Shown: positions 32,347 through 43,357 of the stretch, one piece after another | Position numbering within the stretch: the stretch's first letter is position 1 | Layout: each line of letters opens with the position of its first letter | DNA from: Tribonema minus | Lineage: Eukaryota; Sar; Xanthophyceae; Tribonematales; Tribonemataceae | Reading direction: 5' to 3' | Length of the DNA: 64,000 nt | Assembly: GCA_017506865.1 (NCBI GenBank) | Contig: JAFCMP010000119.1 | Span: 1 to 64,000, forward strand | Notes under the pieces: generated by a model | Seen by the model: only the letters and a program-made list of their open reading frames with translations | Databases searched by the model: none | Told to the model about the DNA's origin: nothing | Position numbers and translations under genes: made by a program

Positions 32347-33406
32347 GAGGGGGGGGGAGTAATTGGGTGTTTCAGGTTGTTGTTGAGGTGTATGTAGTTC
32401 CCCCCTGCCATTGAGCCCTGTGCACTGCATGCATGGCACGCTACATGAGGGAATAGGTAGAGCGGAGCTGTTGGGGGGTGGAAAGTAGTAGAGGTTCCGC
32501 GCTGTCAAGAGGGGGTGCTTGAGCGAAGGGTTGAATGGCGGTCGGTGCGAGGGATTCACAAGTTTGAGGCGAATGCTCCGTTGCGCCAACACGGCGATGC
32601 GTTGTTTCTGCGTTGGTTCACTGTCAATACAAGGAGAGCGATCTTGATCATCAGTCGTGCGCCCTCTGTTTCTTTCATGAGCCACGTGCATGTGCTTCTG
32701 ATTGACGAAGAGTGACGTGAACAAACGTAGCTTGCAGCGCATGCACTCTAATGCTGCTGCGACGCCAACCAAGCAGGTGACGGCATCGTTGGTACTCACT
32801 AGAGCACTGCCATGGATGGACACGCAAGATGCGATGATTGATGAGACCATGTGCATTCCTCATGCTGCAGCATGCCCATGCCCAAGGCAGCTGGCCTCAC
32901 TACAGCATGGCGTACTTGAGTCTGTGAGATTCTGCCTTGCACTGCTGCAGACATTGGCCCATGGCGTGCTATCTCAGCAGGAGATGGTGCCTGAAATATC
33001 AGCCACAAAGTTCCTCTTTGCATTCCCGTGGGTGGAAGCAGAGAGCATGCTGATCGTTGTTCTGAAAGGCTGTGCAGGTGTGAAATCATGGTACTCAAGT
33101 TCTGATTGAACACTTGAAAGGGCATCAGGCCTGGCCATCGCTTTGGTAAGACTTTGCTCGAGGTATTGCCACATGCAAAGACTAACTTGATGCCGGTTTG
33201 GCCAGCTTGCCTCACTACACACAAAACTAGTCACGTAACAACAATGTAGCACTTCACTGAAGTTCACTCACTCACACACACACACACACGTACGACTACG
33301 ACGTTTTTTTTTGTTTATTTAGTTTATTCCTTTCCGTTATATGTAGTATCATCCAGAAGATCTTATTAGAGAAGCATCTGCCAAGATCCAAGATCTACAG
33401 TTGACC
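32347..33406. other. Spacer before the sulfotransferase gene
   Basis: No gene recognised. A CA microsatellite lies at about 33273-33289 and an AT/T-rich stretch at 33305-33330, about 80-100 bases before the sulfotransferase ATG; it could contain the promoter but no clear element is visible. Confidence 0.4.
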
Positions 33407-36400
33407 ATGAGCCTTGATGGTGGCGGAGCCAGCGCAAGTGCCGGCGGCGCGTCTTTAGGAAGCATCAGCAATTACAGCCTGAGGCTCATCAATGGAACTC
33501 CTCAAAACCCTCATTTTCAGGAGCCAGCGCAACTTGCTCTGATCAGGGATTTCGAGACCAGGGACAGCGACGCCTTCATCTGTACTTATGTGAAGAGTGG
33601 CACCACATGGACGCAGCAGATCGTCAACTTGCTCATGCACGAGGGCAGGGATCCACCGAAGGTGAAACACACACACACACACACACAACTGGCACCTCGA
33701 TGTATCTTCGTTGACGTTGAAGTTGCGTACGTGAAGACGCGATCAAGGCCTCTAATCAGGTGGCTTGTATCAGGCTGGTCTGAAAGCTGTGAAAGCGCAC
33801 TGACAGCAACTGGATCCAGCCACGTCTTCCAACAGGCCTGCGGTTGCGAACCGCACTAGCCGTAGGCTATTACGCTGAGCCACGCAATCCAGAAAGAAAG
33901 AAAGCAAGATGGAGTTGATACAGGGCAGCGGTGACGATCGGCGCTGCTGCACATGCGTGATTCCCTCATTCACTTCTGCCGCCACCATACTCTGCAGTCG
34001 CACACGGAGGCCGTGCCCTTGCTGATGGCTGCGGCGGCGGGCAGCGTGCCCATCGACCGATTTACTCATTTACTGAGTGACTCACTCTCTCTTTCACAGT
34101 CGTACACGGAGGCCGTGCCGTGGCTGGAAGCGGTGGCAGCGGGTGGCATCCTGGGCGCATTCATGCTCGGCGCACTCACTGAGTCAGTCACCGATTCAAT
34201 AACTCATTCACTGTGTGACTCGCTCTGCTCTGCAGTCGGAGCTCCATGTATCGTGGTTGAAGTTGCGTGCGGAGGCCTGACGAGGAGTTTTGAGTTGAGG
34301 CCTCTGATCAGGTCGATTGTATCAGGCTGGCTTCAGCGCTCTCAAAGCGCCCTGCCTGCCATTTAACCCTGACTGCTGTTGCAAAGTAGCCGTCGCCATT
34401 TCCGCCGAGCCCGGTCCCCTACTGCGATCGTTCATATGAGCAGTGCCACGACTGGGAATGGCGGAGAGTGGGCGGCGTGCTGCACTCTTGTCAATGCCTG
34501 GACTCATAGCCAGCACCACCTACTTTCATGACAGAAGGCCCGAAGGCCACTGCGTGACGGCTCTGCACATGCTGATTGTTTGCGACGATTGCGAATTCAA
34601 GCAACAAGGCAACGAACGTGGCCACGGGACTTGCACTCATGACCTTCTGGCTTCAAAGTGGATGGGCTTGCCCTCAGCTTGTGGCCGCTCATCGGTGCCT
34701 CGCATGGCACTTCAATAGTCAAACTTGAAGATCGTCGTGACGCAGCAGCGGGGCCTCATAGAATGAGATGCAGGCCAGAAAAAAGCTGAGGGAAGCAAAA
34801 AGCAAGCAAGCCAAGCAGAAGCGCGCACGGCAGATGAGTGCGATACAGGGCAGCGGTGACGATCGGCACTGCTGAGCATGCGTGCTCCCCTTGATCACTT
34901 CTCTTTCCACCGTACTCTGCAGTCGTACGCAGAGGCCTTACCTTGGCTGATGGCTGGGCGGCGGGCGGCGTGTGCGGCGCACTCAATGACTCAATCACCC
35001 ATGTACTCATTTACTCATTCAATATCTACTCACTTGTTGACGCAGTTACTCACAACTCAGCCCTGCTCCGCAGTCGTACACAGAGGCCGTGCCGTGGCTG
35101 GAAGCGGCGGCGGCGGCGGACAGCGTGCTCGACGCACTCCCTTGCTTACTAACCTGAGTTACTCATGCACTGAGTGACTCGCTCTCTACTTCACAGTCGT
35201 ACACGGAGGCCGTGCCGTGGCTGGAAGCGGCGGCAGCGGGCGGCGTGCTCGGCGCGCGCGAGGCACTCACTGACTCACTTATCGATCGACTCAGTTACTC
35301 ATTCTATGAGTGCCTCGATGTCTGCTCCGTAGTGGTACACGGGCCGTGTTGTGGCTGGAAGCGGCGGCGGCGTGCGGCGTGCTCGGCGCACTCACTGATT
35401 CGCACACTCATTGACTCACGTACTCATGCCGAGTGAAAAGTCATCTGCTCTGCAGTCGTACACGGAGGCGGTGCCATGGCTGGAAGCAGCGGTGGCGGGC
35501 GGCGTGCTCGGCGCGCGCGAGGCACTCACTGACTTACTTACTGATCGACTCACTTACTCATTCTGAGTGGAACGCCATTTGCTCTGCAGTCGTACACGGA
35601 GGCTGTGCCGTGGCTGGAGGCAGCGGCGGCGGGCGGCGTGCTCGGCGCGCGCGAGGCAACGGGGTGGACGCTGGAGGCCATCAACGCTGCGCCGAGCCCG
35701 CGCTTCTTCAAGACGCACGCTGTCGTTGCAGATCTGCCAAGGGGGAGGGCCAAAGGGCTGAAGGTGGGTCGTCGCCCCCTGTCAATAGCAGTAGTTAGCC
35801 TACGTCAAGCCGCGGTGAATTCATTCTTCGAGTTTGACGGGCTGGACGCTGGAGGCCATCGACGCTGCGGCGAGCCCACGCTTTTTCAAGACACACGCTG
35901 TTGTTGCGAATTTGCCGCGGGGGAGGGCCCAGGGACTGAAGGTGGGTGGGTGCCCTGTTGTGGAAGCGGTTCTGTCTACAAACGTCAGACTAAGCAGTAA
36001 TTTTGGAGTGTGTACGCATACCTCAAACTGAAGCGTGTGTGCGCGCTGCACATCTCCAAGACGCGTGATGCATTGCATCCGCCGCAGCAGATGTGCGTGC
36101 TTCAGGTCGAAGCACATCCGCCCACGTCTGAGTACATACATACTCGGAGTCGACGTAGAAAATGCAACAGTGTGGCTGCACTATGATTGCAGCTCATGCT
36201 GACGACGGTACTGTTACACAGCCAGAGCACTGTGCGTACTGCTCTGTACTGCATGTGTACTGCTGTGTTGTGTGTACTTCATGTGTACTACACTGTACTG
36301 CACCGTACTGATATGTTGTACTGGTTGTACTGCACTGCACTCGTTCCGTTGTGTGTACTGCACCCATCTGCTCTGTCATTAGGTCCCGGTGCGGCTCACC

Positions 36401-39400
36401 ATAGCAAAAGGCAGCCACTGCCTCAGCTTGGCGCTCCACATTTATTCTTCACGTCGAAGCATTGCATAATTATGAGCGAGATCTGTATTGTATATTCATA
36501 TCGTACGCCGTGATACGATTCACAAATTTTGCTTTGTATCATTACAGGTACGCCATGGTGTAATTTACGTGTGTCGCTGTGCATGCTTCCAATCACTGCA
36601 GAGCAGCTGTCAAAGTGACGCTTCCGTCTGCGTGCCCCCCCGCCCCTGCCCCCCTTGCTTCACAGGTGCTGTATGTTGCGCGAAACCCTAAGGCAAGTGC
36701 AGCGGTGGGAACAAAGCTCTGCTTAACACGCCGTGAAAATGCCATGACGGGGTGAACGAATGTCTCAGAGAGTAGACCATCAAGTAGTATACGGCAGTAC
36801 ATCAAGCAGTCCACAGCAGTACACCCTAAACCACCCAGCAGAGACCCCACAAGCCTCCGTTGCACCCAAAAATATATGACCTTTGCGGCAAAGTTATTAA
36901 CGTCCTTGTGGTTGGCAGGCTTGCGCAAGCCACACCCTTCATACATAAGCGTTGTTGAAAGAATGGCTTGAAGGTGAGTGGAAAGATGCTACCAACGCAG
37001 CCAAAGCCACCGTACGGGCATTGTGTGGCGTGGCAGAGACTCCTGCGCTCCCTACATGCCCTACTTCACAGTTGCTGCTAGCTTCAACGTCAGTCGCGTC
37101 CACCCGCCCCCCCTAACCCTACCCCTAACCTCATCCCTAATCCTACTGCGCCCGTATGCACACTGTCACCTATTGCTGGAATGTATTGGAGTACTTCACC
37201 ATCATCAGCATTCCTGAACGTTCTTCCTTGAGTGCACGGTCACCAGTGCTCATTGCTCAGCACTGCGCCATCATCAGCGTTCCTCAACGTTCTTTGTCTT
37301 CATCTCAAAAGTGCACCGTCGCCACTGCTAATTTCTTGGCACTGCACCATCATCATCATTGCCGAACGTTCTTATGTGAGTGCACGGTCGCCAGTGCTGA
37401 TTGCTCAGCACTGCACCATCACCGGCGTTCCTGAACGTCATTTGCTCACTGCGCGGTTGTCAGTGCTCAGTGCTCAGCGCCTCTCCCGCATAGAGCACCT
37501 TGGACCGCGACGCACACGGCGAGGGTTAGGGTTCGCCTAATCCCAAGTGTGCACTGCGCTTGTGCGCGGGATAGTGTTTGAGGGGGCAAGGGTAAGGGTC
37601 AGGTCCTCAAGCGCTCTTGCGACCACGCACTGTTTGCCGCCAGTGCTCGGCGTGTGGGGTTGGGCTTCTACCACAATGGGGTCAGAACAAGGTGCACTAG
37701 GACCGGGGCCAGCAGGTGGTGCACCTCGTAGCATGAGAGCTTTGGCGTGATACGCCTGTGCAAGCGACCTTTATCTGCTCATTAAGGCGCATAATGGCGT
37801 GGATGCGCTGTCTTGAAGTTGACATACTCAGCTGGAGGCGGGTCGCGGTTCAACTCAGGGTGGAGGTGACCTGACTCCAACCAGATCGTGGCCAACAGGA
37901 TGTGCCGGCCAGCCTTCACAGCCACTGTAGCGCCAAAAAACTATGAGTCAATGGCACCGCCACGAGACTCCAACAAGGGCAATCGGTCCAGCACGAGCCT
38001 GCTGACCCTAGACACAAGTTTCTAAGTGCACTCAAATTTTCAACCCTGACCTCATTTTTCTTCCATTCATGCCGGGCTGTGTGCGACAGGACGTGCTGGT
38101 GAGCCTGTACCACCACGCGCGCAACAAGCCCGACTTCAACTTCAATGGCGACATGGGCGATATGCTCGCGCACTTCACGGCCGGCACATGCGAGAACGGC
38201 GACTGGTTCAAGCACGTGCTCGAGTGGTGGGCGGAGGCCAAGAAGGTGAAGTTTGTTCGCAGCTTGTTGAAGTTTCGTGAACTTTCAAAGCAATATCCTG
38301 GCCCTGCATCACATCACTTTGCCTGCAGTGCTGGAGTGGTGGGCGGAGGCCCAGAGGGTGAAGTTTGTTCACCGCTTGTTGAAGCTTCTCAGAGCGCATC
38401 GTGAAACGCTGGCCCTGAACCACATTACTTTCTCTACAGTAGTGCCTGATGAGTACAGAGAGGTGAGGGTTAACCTAGAGAACGGCAACTGGTTCAAGCA
38501 CGTGCTGGAGTGGTGGGCGGAGGCCCAGAAGGTGGAGTTCGTCAATTTGTTGTTGAAGTTTCCCAGAACACGCTTTGAACCGCGTTATTCTCTCCGTAGT
38601 AACGCCTGATGATGTGGGCGGAGGCCCAGAAGGTGAAGTTCGTTCAAAGTGAAGTTCAAAGGTGAAGTTCATTCACTGCTTGTTGAGGTTGCTGGGAAGC
38701 ACAATGGCTAAAACCCTGGCTCTGCATCACATCACTTTGCCGAGAGTAGCGATGGATGAGCAGTCTGCAGGCGGCGTGCAACAAACGTCAGTGAATAATA
38801 ATAATAACGCACGTGAACTCGTCGTGTGCACCCGTCTGAGCGCTGCTGCATCAATATACCTGTCATCATGCGTGCGTCATTCAAATCTGCAGATGACGTG
38901 CAGCCACTGCGCAGAAGTTTCTCATGCTCCGCCTCACGCTCTGCCTTGCGCGCGCCCAGGATGCGGACCACGTCCCGTTCTTGAAGTACGTTGTTGAAGT
39001 AGAATGACTACCTAACGGAGCCGCTGCAGCGCGCCGGTCTGACAGTATGAAGTTGCGCAGACTACCTTCACGCTCGGGTGCGTAAGAATGTGACTGCGTC
39101 ACAGCTGCAGTCTCCTCCTGCAATCATTTTCCATTTTGAGAGTTGAACTCAGCCCAACGCTCATTGCGCGTGTGCATTCGAATGCGCTGCCCAGGACCCG
39201 GAGCACGTCCTGTGCTTGAAGTACGAGGACCTGATCGCAGAGCCGCTGCGCGGTGTGCGCAGCATTGCCCAGTTCCTGGGCCTGCCCCACGCGGACAGCG
39301 TGCTGCAGGCGGTCGTGGACAAGAGCTCCATAGACGCCATGCGCAAGGTGTGTATGCTTCATGATGGTTTTCAGTTGCACACAACCGTGCGCGCCTGCTG

Positions 39401-40050
39401 TGTGCCCCTGACCCTGACGCTAGCATGCATTTCAAATCAGCTCGTGTGCTTGGCACGCTCAGCTGTGTGAAAGAGCTTCGCCTCTGTCTCAATCCTAGCC
39501 CCAACCTCACAGCTGGGGCAAAGGGCCTCGCGTACTGTAGCCCAACCCTAACCTTAATCCAAAACCTCACGTGCGCCTCCGTTCGGCAGCGCTCACCAAG
39601 CGTGCGCACTACACGCGCACCCGCTGCCTCTGTTGAGTCAGCCACTTGCGCTTTGTGCGCAACGAGCACCGAACAACACATGCACCTCGCGGAAAAGGCG
39701 CCAACCAACGCAATTCAGCCCAATCGTCCGTTCAGCGTTGCTCAGCATCTGCAGCAGTGCTCATCGTCTGCAAATATTGCTCAGCACGGGTGTGTGCCCC
39801 CCCAACACCCCTCCCCCTCCCCCCCCCCCCCCCCCATTCCCCCAATGCGACCCTCGTGCGCCCCCCCCCCGGCTGCCAGGACTCCAAGGCGGCCGCCGCG
39901 GTGGGCTTCGACCACCTGCGCAGGGGGGGCGCGGGGGGCTGGCGAGAGGCGCTGACGGCGCGGCAGAGCGACGCCTTCGACGCGCTGTACCGCGCGCGCA
40001 TGGCCGGCAGCGGCCTCGCCTTCGACTTTGGCGAGGGCCTCGTCATGTGA
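33407..40050 (+). CDS. PAPS-dependent sulfotransferase, six exons
   Basis: Transfers sulfate from PAPS to an acceptor, probably in the cytosol since no targeting peptide is seen. Exons 33407-33661, 35590-35763, 36666-36692, 38090-38245, 39195-39347 and 39880-40050, all multiples of three, give 311 aa, the normal size of the Sulfotransferase_1 family. Exon 1 has the 5'-phosphosulfate loop YVKSGTTW (Lys63). Exon 2 has FFKTH with catalytic His128. The 27-nt exon 3 plus exon 4 form the 3'-phosphate loop ARNPKD. Exon 5 has LKYEDL. Exon 6 has RRGGAGGW, the C-terminal PAPS motif, and ends with TGA. Donors are GT except exon 3, which has AAG|GCAAGT. ATG 33407 fits the family start. Introns hold many copies of exon edges. 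Substrate not predictable. Confidence 0.93.
33665..33687 (+). repeat. CA microsatellite in sulfotransferase intron 1
   Basis: A (CA)n run of about 22 bases directly after the exon 1 donor site. Confidence 0.9.
33843..33891 (-). other. tRNA-like fragment without anticodon arm
   Basis: On the minus strand a D arm (GGCT/AGCC) with A-box-like TGGCTCAGCG and a perfect T arm (TGCGG/CCGCA around loop TTCGCAA) with B-box-like GGTTCGCAACC are present. Only about nine bases separate them, so no anticodon arm exists. It may be the head of a tRNA-derived SINE or a degenerate tRNA. Acceptor pairing is not convincing. Confidence 0.45.
33998..35676 (+). repeat. Eight copies of the start of sulfotransferase exon 2
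   Basis: Copies begin after an AG acceptor at 33998, 34100, 34923, 35074, 35197, 35333, 35456 and 35590. Most read (S)YTEAVPWLEAAAA-GGVLGA; only the last continues into the rest of exon 2. The others run into ACTCACTGACTCA-rich sequence with no donor. Spacing of the last five is 123, 136, 123 and 134, suggesting a two-unit higher order repeat. The first three have amino-acid changes such as PLLMAA, and are older. Confidence 0.92.
35838..35941 (+). repeat. Copy of the 3' half of sulfotransferase exon 2
   Basis: Starts at GGCTGGACGCTGG and matches 35660-35763, 178 bp upstream, down to the donor GTGGGT. It reads GWTLEAIDAAASPRFFKTHAVV, so the catalytic KTH is also preserved. It has no acceptor and lies in intron 2. 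Confidence 0.92.
37195..37480 (+). repeat. Tandem repeat of about 75 bp in sulfotransferase intron 3
   Basis: Four imperfect units with the core CACCATCATCAGCGTTCCT, GAACGTTCTT and GTGCTCATTGCTCAGCACTG. No coding sense. CCCTAACCCT-type bases lie just before it at about 37108-37140. Confidence 0.85.
38217..38690 (+). repeat. Copies of the 3' end of sulfotransferase exon 4
   Basis: The exon end (LEWWAEAKK, then GTGAAG) at 38217-38245 recurs at about 38328-38358, 38478-38531 and 38609-38632, together with following intron text (TTGTTGAAG and the CCTGGCTCTGCATCAC region). The third copy extends back to ENGDWFKHVLEWWAEAQK-type sequence. Units are about 110-150 bp. Confidence 0.92.
38955..39010 (+). 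repeat. Decayed copy of the start of sulfotransferase exon 5
   Basis: CCCAG|GATGCGGACCACGTCC...TTGAAGTAC matches the exon 5 start (CCCAG|GACCCGGAGCACGTCC...) about 240 bp downstream, with acceptor kept and an indel after LKY. Confidence 0.8.
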
Positions 40051-40430
40051 GCAGCGGCCTCGCTTTCGACTTTAGCAAGGGGCCTCTGCTTGTGAGCGGC
40101 GGCGGCAGTGCTCAGCAGCGGCGGCGGCAGCGATCAGCAGCCTCCGGCAGCGGCCTCGCGTTCGCCTTCGGCGGGGGACTTGTGATGTCAGCAACTCCGG
40201 CGGCGCGCGGCGATGGCGGCAGCGGCGGCGCTCCGCAGCGGCGGCAGCGGCAGTGCTCAGCAGCGACACGCCTCAACGCGCTGTACCGCGCGCGCATGGC
40301 CGGCAGCGGCCTCACGTTCAACTTTGGCGGGGGCCTCGTCAAGCGAGCAGTGGCAGTGCTCAGCAGCAATGACGGCAACGCTCAACAGCAGCGGTGGTGG
40401 ACTTTGGCGGGGGCCTCGTCATGTGAGCGG
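40051..40430 (+). repeat. Copies of the 3' end of sulfotransferase exon 6 in downstream DNA
   Basis: The terminal GSGLAFDFGEGLVM text recurs near 40058-40095, 40150-40190, 40282-40345 (with the preceding ALYRARMAGSGL) and 40398-40422, separated by GCAGCGG-rich repeats. These lie after the stop, so the copying also affects the 3' untranslated side. Confidence 0.88.
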
Positions 40431-42090
40431 CGGCAGCGGCGCGCGGCGATGGCGGCTGCGGCAGTGCGCAGCAGCGGCGGCGGCAGCGATCAGCGGCAGC
40501 AGCAGCAGCAGCAGCGGCAGCACTCAGCAGCGGCAGCAGCGGTGCAGCAGCAGCAGCAGCAGCAGCAGCGGCGGCGACAGCGCTCGGCAGCAATGGCAGT
40601 GCTCAGCAGCAGCGGCAACAGCGCTCAGCGGTGGTGGCAGCGCTCAACAGCGGTGACAGTGCTCAGTGGCAGTGGCAGCGCTCAGTAGCTGTGGCGGCGC
40701 TCAACAGCGGCTGTGGCGGCGCACACAGCAGCGGTCACGACGGAAGTGGAGAAGCCGGTGCCGCAGCGGCGGCAGCGGCGGCGCGAGCGGCAGCGTCAGT
40801 GTTGCAGGAAGGAGTCAGTTGATGATGGGCTGGATAATAAGCAACTAGCCGCAGGAGGCCATGCAGGCTGCAGCAGCAGGTGCCACAGGGCGGTGATATG
40901 CTGCAGTTGCAACGCCCATGGCCACTGCAGCGTAGACAGCGGGCGCAGCATAGGCAGCCTCGAACGTCGCAGCTGCACACGGGGGCAGCTGCGTCAGCAA
41001 CATGGGGGCACATGTGAGCGGTGTGCACGCCCATGACGTGTGCAGCGCATGATGGCGCTATGTGCGCGTGTGTGACGCACGTGACACTATGAGCACAGAG
41101 CTTCAGTGAATGACATCCATTCACTCATGATGCATGATTTCGCAGCCAGACCTCAGACAGCGTACATGTTGTGTCTTCTGCTCGTTCCCTCGGAGGATTT
41201 GCTTGCGCCACGTTCTAATGGGTGACAGTGGTACGCGCCATCTCTGAGTGGTCGCTCATGCAGCAGGTGATGCGCAGCATGCCTGCGGCCATGACAACAA
41301 GAAAGTAAGCAATGCTGTCAACTCATTCACCGCACCAATTCTGTGTAGTCTCATTGGTCGTTGGCGTGTCAGGCCTTGTCTGCATCCAGCTTCCAGCATC
41401 AATCTTTTCAATACTGTTGTCAAGAATTTGAACTGGGTCCGAGACTTGCGAACATGGCTGACTTAAGAGCACACGGACCATTCACCATATCATAGCCTGT
41501 CACTGACCGCCTATTCACTCATCTGCTGTACTCAGAGCGTACACCGCATGAGACACGCGTCTCAGAATGGCACACTCGAAGTAAGAGGACGTAGGGGAGG
41601 ATCCCGAGATGCCATTTGGCAGCGGCGGCGTTTGAGTGGTTGTTGTTGAGACTCTTTCAGCCTGTCACACGACATGTAGATTCCGTACAGCAAGCTTACT
41701 AGTAGGTATACCATTCATCTGGGCTTTTTCGCGCCCTGAGCGAGAATTAATAAAAAGTACTTGGCGCATTACGTGTGAGTGCCAGCGCATGTCAGAGATA
41801 TGTCCGTGTATCACCTACAAACAAGGCCGAAACCTGTGAAATGGACCAATTTTATAAAAAATGAGAGCGTATTCTCAGCAAGTCGCAATAGGTCCCTGCT
41901 GCATTGCCAATTCGGCCAACTGGCAGAATTGGGGAGAATGGCGGTTGGACACCAGACAAGCTGAGCCCGCTGGCCTGACCAGCACTGTGATGTGGATAAA
42001 TCAGGGGGTGTCCAAGCCCTAGGTGCAAGCAACTAAGTTCAAGCCCTATGTGGAGCGTCACTTCCTCGGCGCCACAGCAAGTACTGCTGT
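40431..42090. other. GC-rich trinucleotide repeats and gene-free spacer
   Basis: 40431-40800 is dominated by CAG/CGG trinucleotide runs, some pure for over 20 bases. 40800-42090 has no supported gene. A minus-strand copy of the short dispersed repeat lies at about 41712-41752. Confidence 0.5.
41712..41752 (-). repeat. Short dispersed repeat, copy 2
   Basis: Minus-strand copy of the 2616-2655 segment; shares TTAATTCTCGCTCAGGGCGCG and the following AAAAAG and CCCAGATGA. Confidence 0.6.
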
Positions 42091-42095
42091 TGGCT

Positions 42096-42466
42096 TCAGC
42101 GCCTGGCGCCCAGTGACTCCCTCTGCTTATCTTTATGATATCGGGGTTCACGTAGATAGCCACAATCTCCAGTTCAGGGCCCATTATGGTGACCTTGGCC
42201 TGCATGAAAACTTTGAGATGGAGTCTCGTGGAGCTGGGTGGCCCTAAGACGGGTCTGTCTGTGGGGGGAGAGTCTTGTAGCTTTGTTTGGTATCCCTGCT
42301 AGTATGTGGGGGACAGTCGCTTGCGGGTGCTTTGTTGGGGGTGATGTGGGGGGCGGGGTGTGGCGTGCAAGCTTTGCATGCTACATCCAAAAGAGTGAGA
42401 ACAAGGCAACACACCTACAACATGGCATTTCCACAGCCACAAGTGGAATATAATAAAAGTACTGCT
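42096..42466 (+). repeat. Dispersed repeat family, copy A
   Basis: About 365 bp from TCAGCGCCTGGCGCCC to ATAATAAAAGTAC, nearly identical to 56005-56371. It is bracketed by the direct repeat AAGTACTGCTGTTGG (ending 42093 and about 42472), like a target duplication. On the minus strand an open frame includes MGPELEIVAIYVNPD, which faintly recalls an endonuclease domain, but no family can be assigned. Confidence 0.8.
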
Positions 42467-42472
42467 GTTGGC

Positions 42473-43357
42473 CCTTACCACACCAGCCAACCGGTGTCGG
42501 TCCTTCTGCTGCTCTGCTGTTCGCCTGCGAACCCCAACCACGTCAGTTGCATATATGGCACTGGCGCCAATGTATAGCCTGCGCTGTACACAGCGCAGCA
42601 CGTCCATACGCACTGTGCAGGCAAATTTAGTCGTGGCAGCAAACACTCTCAGCAGTAAAGCACCGTTGTGGGGATCGATGTGCCGACTGGTATGTCGACA
42701 TGCAACTGACATTATGGAGTGAAAAAACAATGAAGTGCAGCATCCTCGCGTGCAGCTATATACATCATCACCATATAGTATGTAGAGCGCCTACTGCACT
42801 GCACTGCAAGAGCCAAGAGATCAGCCACTTTCACTGTCATTCAGCTTAGGTGTGCGTTGATGCAATGCATGCGACGGCCGTGAGTGTCGTACAGGTACAT
42901 GTACACAAGAGTACCAGCAGGCATGCGTCGCAGTGAGAGGTGCACCTGAACGACAGCACCCACTGTCGTCTCTGCAATATGTGTGTGACCCCCCCTTAAA
43001 AATTTAAATAAATAAAAAACACTGTAACGGCTGTCGCCCCTTCCCCCGAGACGTTCAGGTGGTCAAACCCTTCGATACACACTGTGAGCGTTGCCCTTCG
43101 GACGCATGGCACGCATGACTGCAAGCTACAGATGGCTATGGCGTTCTGACAATGAAAGGCCTTGGCCGCGCACTTTCAATAACCCCCAACTGACAATCAA
43201 CTGCTTCAACATGCTGCAAGGCACGCGCGTGCATGTTGCCTGTTGACCTTCGTTGATCGCAACACCACGCGTGCATTCCATCACACCTGCTGCGCACCGA
43301 CACTCTTTCCCGGTCTTCACCGACACGACTACGCACCACCGTCCAAGCGCTCTGAGC
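42473..43357. other. Gene-free spacer
   Basis: No gene recognised. A C6-A/T-rich junction near 42990-43020 is the only distinct feature. Confidence 0.4.

Noticed and set aside
33998-35763. Mutually exclusive alternative exons in the sulfotransferase
   Set aside because: Seven of eight copies lack a donor and the rest of the exon, so they cannot replace exon 2 in a working protein.
39633-40688. 351-residue plus-strand ORF across the sulfotransferase end
   Set aside because: Wrong frame of exon 6 joined to trinucleotide repeats; the exon 6 frame matches the family.
42096-42466. Solo LTR
   Set aside because: No TG...CA ends and the bracketing repeat is 15 bases, more like target-primed insertion; class left open.
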